Assembly: GCA_035292585.1 (NCBI GenBank)
Contig: DATDPU010000089.1
Coordinates: 62,001 to 126,000 of the forward strand
Source of the DNA: DASSFZ01 sp035292585
GTDB taxonomy: Bacteria > Chloroflexota > Anaerolineae > Fen-1058
Reading direction: 5' to 3'
Length of the DNA stretch: 64,000 bases
This document shows positions 57,445 through 64,000 of the stretch, piece after piece; the first letter of the stretch is position 1, and each line of letters opens with the position of its first letter. The notes below the pieces were generated by a model, which was given only the letters and a program-made list of their open reading frames with translations, was not told where the DNA came from and searched no databases. The position numbers and the translations under genes are program-made.

Positions 57445-59205
57445 TCATTCAACGAACTTCAAATGAAGTTCGCGTAGTTGGCGTTCGTCAATCGACGCAG
57501 GCGCGTCGGTCATCAGATCGCTGCCGCTGGCGGTTTTCGGGAAGGGGATCACCTCGCGAATATTCGGCTCGTCGGCCAGCAGCATCACCAGGCGATCGAT
57601 GCCCGGCGCCATGCCCCCATGCGGCGGCGCGCCGAACTCGAAGGCTTCGAGCATGTGACCGAACCGGCGCTGGGCATCCTCTTCTGTATATCCCAGTAAT
57701 TTAAAGATCCGATTCTGAATGTCGCGCCGATGGATCCGGATACTGCCGCTGCTCATCTCATAACCGTTACACACCAAGTCATACGCGTCGCTAAGCGCCG
57801 AGGCCGGGTCAGACTCCAACCGATCCAGGTGTTCGGCTTTAGGCATCGTGAAGGGATGGTGCGCTGCATCCCAACGCTGCTCCTCGGCGTTCCACTCGAA
57901 CATTGGGAAATCAATCACCCAGGCAAACGCGAGCAGGTTCGGGTCGGCCAGGTTCAATCGATCGCGGAATACCAGCCGTAGCGCGCCCAGCGTTTTGTTC
58001 ACCACCGAAGCCTGATCGGCGACGATCAAAGCCAGATCCCCCTGCCCTGCTTCCAACCGCTGCGCGATCTCGGCGACTTCACCTGCCGTCAAGAATTTGG
58101 CGAGGGTGCCCTTCACACCCTCGGTCGTCCAGGCCAGTGTGGCAAGCCCTTTAGCGCCATTCGCCTGCGCCGTTGCCGTCAGCGCGTCGATCTCCTTGCG
58201 CGAGTAACCGGCGCACCGGTTCGCCTTGATCGCCTTGATGAGACCGCCCGCCGCGCGAGTCGTCCTGAACACGTTGAACGCGCTCTCCGACAACACATCC
58301 GTCAGATCGACCAGTCCCATCCCAAAGCGCAGGTCAGGCTTGTCTGTGCCATAACGCGCAACGGCGTCGAGGTACGCCAGCTGCGGGAACGGCGAGAGGA
58401 TACGTTTATGCGACGCGACGGCGGGCGCCAGCGCCGTGATCAAACCCTCTACCACCGCCAGCACGTCCTCGCGCTCGACGAAAGACATCTCCAGATCGAG
58501 CTGGGTGAACTCCGGCTGTCGGTCGCCGCGCAGGTCTTCGTCGCGAAAGCAGCGCGCAATCTGGAAATAGCGATCGTAACCGGCCACCATCAAGAGCTGC
58601 TTAAGCTGCTGGGGTGATTGGGGAAGCGCGTAGAACTTGCCTGGCTGTAACCGACTCGGCACCACGTAGTCCCGCGCGCCTTCCGGGGTACTCTTAATCA
58701 GGATCGGCGTTTCGACCTCGATGAAGCCTTGCGTATCGAGATAATCGCGGATGAACTTCACGACGCGGTGGCGCAGGCTGAGATTCTTTTGCAGCCGCGC
58801 CCGGCGCAGATCGAGATACCGATACTTCAACCGCAGCGACTCGTCGGTCCGGTACCCGTCGTCGTCGATCGGCAACGGCGACGGTTTGGATGCGCTCAGA
58901 ATCTCGATCGAATCCGCCGCCACTTCGATCTCACCTGTCGGCAGGTTGGGGTTCGCCAGCCCGGCCGGCCGCGCGCGCACGGCGCCCGCCACGCGCAAGA
59001 CGAACTCGCCGCGCGCCTTCTCGGCCGCCGCGTAGGCCTCGGATCGAGAAGGATCGACGACCACTTGCGTGATACCATAGCGGTCACGCAGATCGATAAA
59101 GATCAAACCGCCGTGGTCGCGCCGCCGGTGCAGCCAGCCGGCCAATGCCGTCGTCTGGCCTGAGTGTGTGCTGCGCAATTCACCGCAAGTGTGTGTGCGA
59201 TACAT
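57445..59205 (-). CDS. aspS: Aspartyl-tRNA synthetase
   Basis: 586 residues, bacterial AspRS. OB-fold anticodon domain (TTALAGWLHRRRDHGGLIFIDLRDRYG), class II motif 2 (FRDEDLRGDRQPEFTQLD), the bacterial GAD insertion (residues about 300-410), and motif 3 (GMAPGIDRLVMLL). Whether it charges tRNA-Asn as well is not decided here. The gene is preceded by a leader peptide and terminator-like hairpin that ends 19 bases before the ATG, suggesting transcription attenuation by Asp supply. 6S RNA follows. Confidence 0.96.
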   Translation of the reverse strand: MYRTHTCGELRSTHSGQTTALAGWLHRRRDHGGLIFIDLRDRYGITQVVVDPSRSEAYAAAEKARGEFVLRVAGAVRARPAGLANPNLPTGEIEVAADSIEILSASKPSPLPIDDDGYRTDESLRLKYRYLDLRRARLQKNLSLRHRVVKFIRDYLDTQGFIEVETPILIKSTPEGARDYVVPSRLQPGKFYALPQSPQQLKQLLMVAGYDRYFQIARCFRDEDLRGDRQPEFTQLDLEMSFVEREDVLAVVEGLITALAPAVASHKRILSPFPQLAYLDAVARYGTDKPDLRFGMGLVDLTDVLSESAFNVFRTTRAAGGLIKAIKANRCAGYSRKEIDALTATAQANGAKGLATLAWTTEGVKGTLAKFLTAGEVAEIAQRLEAGQGDLALIVADQASVVNKTLGALRLVFRDRLNLADPNLLAFAWVIDFPMFEWNAEEQRWDAAHHPFTMPKAEHLDRLESDPASALSDAYDLVCNGYEMSSGSIRIHRRDIQNRIFKLLGYTEEDAQRRFGHMLEAFEFGAPPHGGMAPGIDRLVMLLADEPNIREVIPFPKTASGSDLMTDAPASIDERQLRELHLKFVE

Positions 59206-59222
59206 GCTTACGCTCCAAATAA

Positions 59223-59247
59223 AACCGCCCTTGTAGGAAGGGCGGTT
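59223..59247 (-). terminator. Leader terminator (attenuator) of aspS
   Basis: AACCGCCCTT / AAGGGCGGTT, 10 perfect pairs with a five-base loop, then TTATTT on the minus strand, all upstream of the aspS start codon. An upstream AAACCGC (59268-59262) can instead pair with GCGGTTT of the right arm (59228-59222), giving an antiterminator. A third helix TCGTTTCG / CGAAACGA (59280-59273 with 59256-59249) encloses that segment. Confidence 0.75.
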
Positions 59248-59280
59248 CTCGTTTCGGTCGAGCGGTTTACGACGAAACGA

Positions 59281-59343
59281 TCAATGCCCGCGAGCACTGT
59301 CGTTGTGATCGTCGTGATGGTTGACGGCCAACCTGGACAACAT
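59281..59343 (-). CDS. Leader peptide of aspS, Asp-rich
   Basis: Twenty codons from ATG 59343 to TGA 59281. The peptide is MLSRLAVNHHDDHNDSARGH, with three Asp codons (two adjacent) among His and Asn in its middle. It ends just before the antiterminator helix. TATAAT lies seven bases before its ATG, so its mRNA would be leaderless. Arrangement parallels amino-acid-specific leader peptides such as pheM ahead of pheS; for aspS it is, to my knowledge, unusual. Confidence 0.65.
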   Translation of the reverse strand: MLSRLAVNHHDDHNDSARGH

Positions 59344-59350
59344 GGCCCAC

Positions 59351-59378
59351 ATTATAGTGATTTCAATTGGAAAGTCAA
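59351..59378 (-). promoter_or_regulatory. aspS leader promoter
   Basis: Minus strand TTGACT (59378-59373), 16-base spacer, TATAAT (59356-59351). Start is expected at about 59343, the A of the leader peptide ATG. Confidence 0.8.
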
Positions 59379-59408
59379 CCGGATTAACAGACCGATCATC
59401 GGACTCCT

Positions 59409-59458
59409 AAACGGACAAACGGACGAGAACGGATTGGCCTTCCGTTCATCCGTTTGCC
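59409..59458. repeat. Inverted 8-base array upstream of nadC
   Basis: AAACGGAC twice, then GAGAACGG, faces CCGTTCATCCGTTTGCC. It lies between the aspS promoter and the nad promoter; it is a period-8 relative of the heptamer arrays. Confidence 0.6.
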
Positions 59459-59478
59459 GACAGCCATCCGTTGCCGCC

Positions 59479-59508
59479 TTGACACCAGATAGTGTTTGGG
59501 GTACACTA
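59479..59508 (+). promoter_or_regulatory. Promoter and candidate operator of nadC-nadA-nadB
   Basis: TTGACA (59479-59484), 17-base spacer, TACACT (59502-59507). TAGTGT (59490-59495) and ACACTA (59503-59508) form a 6+6 inverted repeat with a 7-base centre that covers the -10, a likely repressor site for NAD control. The regulator is not identified. Confidence 0.7.
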
Positions 59509-59574
59509 ACCGCCGATTCGCCCGCCGGCCAGCGGACGAGGCCGGTTGCTTACCCACCCGCTTAGGCAGTGAGT

Positions 59575-60438
59575 ATGAACGAACCGATCCCACCGCAGCT
59601 GCAAGACTTGCTCGCGCAGGCCAAACCGATCGTGCGCCGCGCGCTGGACGAAGACATTGGCTCTGGGGATGTCACTACTCGATGCACGGTGTCTCCAGAC
59701 GCGACCTTCGCCGGTCGCTTTATCGCGAAGGAGCCGGGGGTGATGGCGGGCCTGGCGGTGGCGCAGTTGACCTTCGCACTGCTCGACGCGCGCGTACAAT
59801 TCACGGCGCAGATTGCCGACGGCGACCCGGTCAAAAAAGGCGCTGCGTTTGCGACCATCACCGGGCCGGGCCACGCCTTGTTGAGCGGCGAGCGAGTGGC
59901 GCTGAACTTTCTTCAGCGGATGTCCGGTATCGCCACGCTCACACGCCGCTTCATCGAAGCCGTGCGAGGAACCCGTGCGGTGATCCTCGACACGCGCAAG
60001 ACCGCGCCCGGCTTACGCCTGCTCGACAAATGGGCGGTTCGGTTGGGCGGCGGCCAGAATCATCGGTTCGGTCTATTCGACATGGTGCTGATCAAAAATA
60101 ACCACATCACCGCGGTGGGTAGCCTCACCGAAGCGGTCGCGCGCGTGCGCACAGGCGATGACCTTCAGCGTGCGCTCGAGGTCGAAGTCAGGACACTGGC
60201 CGAACTGGCCGAGGCGCTGCCGCTGAAGCCCGATCGAATTCTGCTCGACAACATGAGCCAGGCCGAAATGCGCGAAGCCGTGCGTTTGACCGCCGGGCGT
60301 GTTCCGTTGGAGGCATCGGGCAATGTCACCCTGGACAACGTCGCCGACATCGCCGTAACCGGCGTGGATTACATTTCGACCGGAGCGTTGACGCATTCGG
60401 TGCGCGCCCTGGATATCAGCTTGTGGCTCAGCGCCTGA
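59575..60438 (+). CDS. nadC: Quinolinate phosphoribosyltransferase
   Basis: 287 residues. Converts quinolinate and PRPP to nicotinate mononucleotide. Motifs: EDIGSGDVTT, LNFLQRMSGIAT, DTRKTAPGLRLLDKWAV, GGGQNHRFGLFDMVLIKNNH, EVEV, LLDNM, EASGNVTLDN, GVDYISTGALTHS. First gene of nadC-nadA-nadB behind a consensus promoter. GTG 59569 is possible, but ATG 59575 gives the usual N-terminus. Confidence 0.95.
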   Translation: MNEPIPPQLQDLLAQAKPIVRRALDEDIGSGDVTTRCTVSPDATFAGRFIAKEPGVMAGLAVAQLTFALLDARVQFTAQIADGDPVKKGAAFATITGPGHALLSGERVALNFLQRMSGIATLTRRFIEAVRGTRAVILDTRKTAPGLRLLDKWAVRLGGGQNHRFGLFDMVLIKNNHITAVGSLTEAVARVRTGDDLQRALEVEVRTLAELAEALPLKPDRILLDNMSQAEMREAVRLTAGRVPLEASGNVTLDNVADIAVTGVDYISTGALTHSVRALDISLWLSA

Positions 60439-60496
60439 ATTCTCAACCAGCCAACCAACTAACTCACCAACCAACGAACCAGCTAACCAGCCACCG
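60439..60496. repeat. Period-8 AACCAGCC-type array between nadC and nadA
   Basis: AACCAGCC AACCAACT AACTCACC AACCAACG AACCAGCT AACCAGCC run in phase, followed by the nadA ribosome site. It probably lies in the operon mRNA. Confidence 0.75.
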
Positions 60497-60505
60497 GAGG
60501 ATAGC

Positions 60506-61558
60506 ATGTCTGCTGAAGAAATGTATCGTCAACTCAAGGCCAAGTTGCATGACGTGGTTCCCGATTTTGAGCTGCGGCATAAAGCCAAACTCGCCGACGA
60601 GATCAACCGCCTCAAAGCGGAGAAGAACGCCGTCATCCTGGGACACAATTATATGGAGCCGGCGCTGTACCACTCGATCCCGGATTACGTCGGCGATTCG
60701 CTCGAACTGAGCCGCAAGGCCGCGCAGACCGACAAAGACATTATCGTGTTCTGCGGCGTGAAATTCATGGCCGAGACCGCCAAGCTGCTCAATCCCACTA
60801 AGACGGTGCTGTTGCCCTCGTTGAAGGCGGGCTGCTCGCTGGCCGCCAGCATCACCGCTGAAGACGTGCGCCAGCTGCGCCGGAAGTTCCCCGGCGTGCC
60901 GGTGGTGACCTACGTCAACACGTATGCCGACGTCAAAGCCGAGTCCGACATCTGCTGCACGTCGAGCAACGCGCGGGCGGTCGTCGAGTCGCTCGGCGGC
61001 GACACGGTGATTTTCTTGCCCGATGAGTACCTGGCTCGGAATGTCGCGCAGGAGACGGGTAAGCACATCATCTTCCCGACGCTCAATCCAGGCCCCACGG
61101 CCGATACCGTGCTCGACTACCAAATGATCGGCTGGCATGGCCGCTGTGAAGTCCACGAGAAATTCACGGTGCAGGATATTCGCAACGTGCGGGAGCAGTT
61201 CCCCGATGTGCTGATCCTGTCCCACCCGGAATGCAGCCCGGAGGTCGTGGCGGCTTCCGATTTCTCAGGCAGCACGACGGCGATGATCAAATTCGTCGAG
61301 CAGACCCCGGCGCCGCGCTACCTGCTGTTGACCGAGTGCTCGATGGGCGACAATATCATGGCCGCCAACCCGGACAAGGAAATGCTGCGGATGTGCAGTG
61401 TCCGCTGCCCGCACATGAACCAGATCACGCTCGAAGACACGTTAAACTCACTTCAGCGGAACCAATACGTGATCGAGGTTCCCGCAGAGATTCGCGAACG
61501 CGCCGCGCGCGCCGTCGAGCGGATGATCGCGATCGGCGCAGTCGGCGCAAAAGACTGA
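60506..61558 (+). CDS. nadA: Quinolinate synthase A
   Basis: 350 residues. A [4Fe-4S] enzyme that condenses iminoaspartate with dihydroxyacetone phosphate. Three cluster Cys candidates appear in FCGVKFMAE, LTECSMGDN or CCTSSNA, and RMCSVRCPHMN; HNYMEP and NTYADVKAESDICCTSSNA are typical. GGAGG five bases before ATG 60506. Stop overlaps the nadB ATG (TGATG). Confidence 0.95.
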   Translation: MSAEEMYRQLKAKLHDVVPDFELRHKAKLADEINRLKAEKNAVILGHNYMEPALYHSIPDYVGDSLELSRKAAQTDKDIIVFCGVKFMAETAKLLNPTKTVLLPSLKAGCSLAASITAEDVRQLRRKFPGVPVVTYVNTYADVKAESDICCTSSNARAVVESLGGDTVIFLPDEYLARNVAQETGKHIIFPTLNPGPTADTVLDYQMIGWHGRCEVHEKFTVQDIRNVREQFPDVLILSHPECSPEVVAASDFSGSTTAMIKFVEQTPAPRYLLLTECSMGDNIMAANPDKEMLRMCSVRCPHMNQITLEDTLNSLQRNQYVIEVPAEIRERAARAVERMIAIGAVGAKD

Positions 61559-63126
61559 TGGACGAACTCATCGAGACCGAGGTGTTGATCATCGGCTGCG
61601 GTATTGCGGGGGGCGTGGCGGCGCTGCAACTGGCCGAAGCCGGTATCCCCGTCACGGTCGTCACGCGCGTATCCGAGCCGGGCGAGTCGAACACGTATTA
61701 TGCGCAGGGCGGCATCATCTATCGCGGGCAGGACGATTCACCTGCCCGGCTGATCGAGGATATCATCCGCGCCGGCGCAGGCCACAGCAACCCGACAGCG
61801 GTCAACCTTTTGGCCGAAGAAGGCCCGGCGCTCGTCGAACGAATCTTGATCGATAAGATCGGCGTGCCGTTCGACCGATTGGCCAATGGCGGGTTGTCGC
61901 TCACGCTGGAGGGCGGGCACTCGACGCCGCGCATCGCGCACGCCGCCGATGCCACCGGCCAGGCCATTGAGATCGCATTGCTCCGTGCGCTGCAATCGCA
62001 CCCCAACGTCACCCTGCTTACCCGCCACACCGCGATCGATCTGTTGACGCCTTCGCATCACTCGCTCAACCGGCTGGCGGTGTACGAGCCGCAAGCGTGC
62101 GTCGGCGCTTACCTGTTGGATCAGGCCGGCGGAATCGTCAGACGCTGCATCGCGCGACATACGATTTTGGCAACCGGCGGGCTGGGACAAATCTTTCTCT
62201 ACACCACCAACCCGGCCGGCGCGCGCGGCGACGGCGTGGCGATGGCGTATCGCGCCGGCGCGCGCGTCATCAACATGGAGTTCATCCAGTTCCACCCGAC
62301 CACGTTCTACCATCCTCAAGCGCCTCGGTTCTTGATTTCAGAGGCCGTGCGCGGCGAAGGCGCGCGCCTGGTGCACGAGAACGGCGAGCCGTTTATGCAG
62401 CGGTACGACTCGGAATGGAAAGACCTGGCGCCGCGCGATGTCGTCGCCCGCAGTATTCACCACGAGATGCTGAATCGCGATGCGCCCAACGTCTACCTCG
62501 ACCTGCGCTCGTATATCCCCGAACACCGCATCCGCGAGCATTTCCCGAACATCTACCAGGCGTGCCTGGCCTATGGCGTCGACATCACCCGCGATCTGGT
62601 TCCGGTGGTGCCTGGCGCGCACTATGCCTGCGGCGGCATTTGGGTGGACGAGTGGGGACAGACGACGATCGATCGGTTGTATGCCGCCGGCGAGGTGGCC
62701 TGCACCGGCGTGCACGGCGCGAATCGGCTGGCGAGCACATCGCTGCTCGAAGGCCTGGTCTGGGGTTATCGAGCAGCCTTGCACATTCAGATGCAGCGTG
62801 ACGAGCGCCCTATCCCTCATTCAGCGAACATCCCGCCCTGGCAAGATGCCGGCGTGAATCCACCCGACCCGGCGCTGATTCAGCAGGATATGAGCGCGAT
62901 CAAGCAGATGATGTGGAACTACGTGGGCCTGGTGCGCACGACACACCGCTTACAGCGGGCGCTGCGCGAGCTGCGCAACCTGGAGACCGAAATCGAGCAG
63001 TTCTATCGCGTGACCAGCCTCACCGACAGCCTGATCGGTCTGCGCAATGCGGTGCGGACAGCCGTCATCGTCGCCGCGGCGGCGTGGGAGAACAAGACGA
63101 GCGTGGGTTGCCACTATCGGGAATGA
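61558..63126 (+). CDS. nadB: L-aspartate oxidase
   Basis: 522 residues. FAD enzyme making iminoaspartate for NadA. Dinucleotide loop LIIGCGIAGGVAALQLAEAG, YYAQGGI, EGGHSTPRIAHA(A)DATG, ATGGLGQIFLYTTNP, MEFIQFHPTTFY, GEGARLVHENGE, and ACTGVHGANRLASTSLLEGLVWG are all present. It shares bases with the nadA stop, so translation is coupled. Upstream in-frame codons are rejected because they run through nadA. Confidence 0.96.
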   Translation: MDELIETEVLIIGCGIAGGVAALQLAEAGIPVTVVTRVSEPGESNTYYAQGGIIYRGQDDSPARLIEDIIRAGAGHSNPTAVNLLAEEGPALVERILIDKIGVPFDRLANGGLSLTLEGGHSTPRIAHAADATGQAIEIALLRALQSHPNVTLLTRHTAIDLLTPSHHSLNRLAVYEPQACVGAYLLDQAGGIVRRCIARHTILATGGLGQIFLYTTNPAGARGDGVAMAYRAGARVINMEFIQFHPTTFYHPQAPRFLISEAVRGEGARLVHENGEPFMQRYDSEWKDLAPRDVVARSIHHEMLNRDAPNVYLDLRSYIPEHRIREHFPNIYQACLAYGVDITRDLVPVVPGAHYACGGIWVDEWGQTTIDRLYAAGEVACTGVHGANRLASTSLLEGLVWGYRAALHIQMQRDERPIPHSANIPPWQDAGVNPPDPALIQQDMSAIKQMMWNYVGLVRTTHRLQRALRELRNLETEIEQFYRVTSLTDSLIGLRNAVRTAVIVAAAAWENKTSVGCHYRE

Positions 63127-63130
63127 TGAT

Positions 63131-63212
63131 CTGTATACCGGCTACCTGTCTACCTGTGTACCTGTTCTTGGTATGCGGGTAAACTGGTAGCAGGTAAACA
63201 AGTAGAAGGTGG
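63131..63212. repeat. Inverted heptamer array, TACCTGT family, copy 5
   Basis: GCTACCTG TCTACCTG TGTACCTG and inverted GGGTAAACTGGTAGCAGG, GTAAACAAGTAG units. It fills the gap between the converging nadB and glycosyltransferase genes. Confidence 0.85.
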
Positions 63213-64000
63213 TTACGCTGCTTCACGCCACATCTCGGCGAGGCGGACGAAGTAGCGATACCCAAAATAGTAGGCCAGCAACAGCGACAGCCGCAGACCA
63301 TGCCACCCCTCGCACCAGCCGCCGAGTGTGACGAAGCGCCACCAGAAATGCCGGGCGTATTGCGAATAAGGCGTGTAGAACTTCGGCTTGATCCCCTGCT
63401 GGTAAAGGTTACTCGCCTCGAAGTCGATGCGAAACGTCTGCTTGGCGTGAAACTGCGCGACCGACTCGTAGTTGTAGTGGATCAACGGATGCTTCAAGTA
63501 GCCCGCTTCACCCGCCAATGCGACGATCTCCGAAGCCGGCCGCTCGTAATGAGCCATGCCGCGCCGCAGCAGGCGCATCTGGTAATCGGGCCAGTAACCC
63601 GCGCCGCGAGTCCGCTTGCCGAAAAGATAATTCTCGCGCGGTACGTACCACCCGGTAACACGTGATACGGAATACGTAATACGTGAAATCTCCTCCCCCA
63701 ACTCCGGCGTCGCCCGCTCGTCCGCATCGACGAAGAAGATCCACTCAGCCTCGACCGCTTCCAACGCGGCATTGCGCTGCGCCGCATAATCGGTAAAGGG
63801 ATGCTGGATCACGTCCGCGCCATGCTCACGCGCGAGGTCGCACGTCCCATCCGTGCTGAACGAATCGAACACGACGCGCCGCCCGGCCCACGCCAGCGAA
63901 TCGAGACACGGGCCGATGTGGCGTTCTTCGTTCCGGGTGAGGACAACTGCGGCAAGCGTATCGCGTATCGCGTATCGCGTATTGTGTTCGTTATCCGTCG
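63213..64000 (-). CDS. Family 2 glycosyltransferase, cut by the window end
   Basis: At least 262 residues, 5' end beyond 64000. Resembles the lipopolysaccharide core GT2 group (WaaE-like): AAVVLTRNEERHIGPCLDSL, VFDSFSTDGTCDLAREHGADV, AAQRNAALEAVEAEWIFFVDADER (DxD), YWPDYQMRLLRRG. The GTG 63872 is not the start because the frame stays open with good homology up to the window edge. Two heptamer arrays lie inside its reading frame (63656-63690 and 63956-63997), encoding RITYSVSRV and NTRYAIRDT. Confidence 0.85.
   Translation of the reverse strand, partial: TDNEHNTRYAIRDTLAAVVLTRNEERHIGPCLDSLAWAGRRVVFDSFSTDGTCDLAREHGADVIQHPFTDYAAQRNAALEAVEAEWIFFVDADERATPELGEEISRITYSVSRVTGWYVPRENYLFGKRTRGAGYWPDYQMRLLRRGMAHYERPASEIVALAGEAGYLKHPLIHYNYESVAQFHAKQTFRIDFEASNLYQQGIKPKFYTPYSQYARHFWWRFVTLGGWCEGWHGLRLSLLLAYYFGYRYFVRLAEMWREAA
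63656..63690. repeat. Heptamer array inside the glycosyltransferase gene
   Basis: TAACACG TGATACG GAATACG TAATACG TGAAATC, five in-phase 7-base units that encode ITYSVSRVT on the minus strand. Confidence 0.85.
63956..63997. repeat. Heptamer array GCGTATC x4 inside the glycosyltransferase gene
   Basis: GCGTATC three times and GCGTATT, then GTGTTCG TTATCCG. Read on the minus strand as codons just before the GT2 start motif. Confidence 0.85.

Noticed and set aside
59206..59345. T-box riboswitch upstream of aspS
   Set aside because: No T-box sequence or specifier-loop architecture seen; a leader ORF with Asp codons plus terminator explains the region better.
61231..61557. N-terminal extension of NadB
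   Set aside because: Runs out of frame through nadA; the ATG at 61558 overlaps the nadA stop and starts the FAD-binding domain.

Overview
The window is GC-rich (roughly 60-65% by eye) and densely packed with housekeeping genes. The mix suggests a Chloroflexota bacterium of the Anaerolineae type. That assignment is inferred from an FhaA/FhaB-like FHA pair near a SEDS protein and a PBP, a stand-alone rpoC, a giant PKD-rich surface protein and NAD/Mo/Se cofactor genes. No marker here is diagnostic.

Layout. 1-18007: a small membrane protein, translationally coupled to a 16.9-kb gene for a secreted giant of about 5,620 residues (transglutaminase-like fold, NEW3/CARDB-like Ig domains, a CxxCH motif, four 269-residue jelly-roll-type repeats, a terpene-cyclase-like toroid, 13 PKD domains). 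18113-21081 (minus): selD-archease-rtcB. The selD gene has its start hidden behind an in-frame UGA, so SelD is itself a selenoprotein. 21204-31607 (plus): two FHA proteins, an atypical SDR, a winged-helix/membrane/CHAT-NTPase-TPR trio, an MTA phosphorylase, FtsW/RodA, a V4R-like protein and a PBP whose transpeptidase motifs are all lost. 31740-38764: an amidohydrolase-CYTH fusion, a DUF2270-DUF2179 membrane protein, a primary-type sigma factor and gyrase A with a histone-H1-like tail. 38919-48886 (minus): a histidine kinase, a J-domain coiled-coil protein, a MITE-like element, rpoC without rpoB, prfB with its +1 frameshift, and ftsY. 48963-53051 (plus): a glycosyltransferase, moaC, a moaD-moaE fusion, fabF and rnc. 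53063-56740 (minus): an MBL-fold protein, an RNase HI-like protein, an MFS transporter and the selenium-dependent molybdenum hydroxylase protein YqeB. 57123-59378 (minus): aspS with an upstream leader peptide and attenuator, and a 6S RNA downstream. 59575-63126 (plus): nadC-nadA-nadB. 63213-64000 (minus): a glycosyltransferase cut by the window edge.

Links. SelD, YqeB, MoaC and MoaD-E together suggest that selenium serves both selenocysteine and a selenium-dependent molybdenum hydroxylase. The two FHA proteins, the SEDS protein and the PBP recall the actinobacterial cell-wall/division locus without its Ser/Thr kinase and phosphatase. The MTA deaminase-like and phosphorylase genes could form a methylthioadenosine salvage route.

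Two structural signals run through the whole window. First, phase-locked arrays of degenerate 7-bp units, often arranged as inverted pairs, occur between genes and inside three coding sequences. Second, there are many sigma-70-type promoters, two of which place TATAAT exactly seven bases before an ATG (aspS leader peptide and ftsY), implying leaderless mRNAs. The most unusual candidate system is the aspS leader: a 20-residue peptide with three Asp codons followed by mutually exclusive antiterminator and terminator helices.
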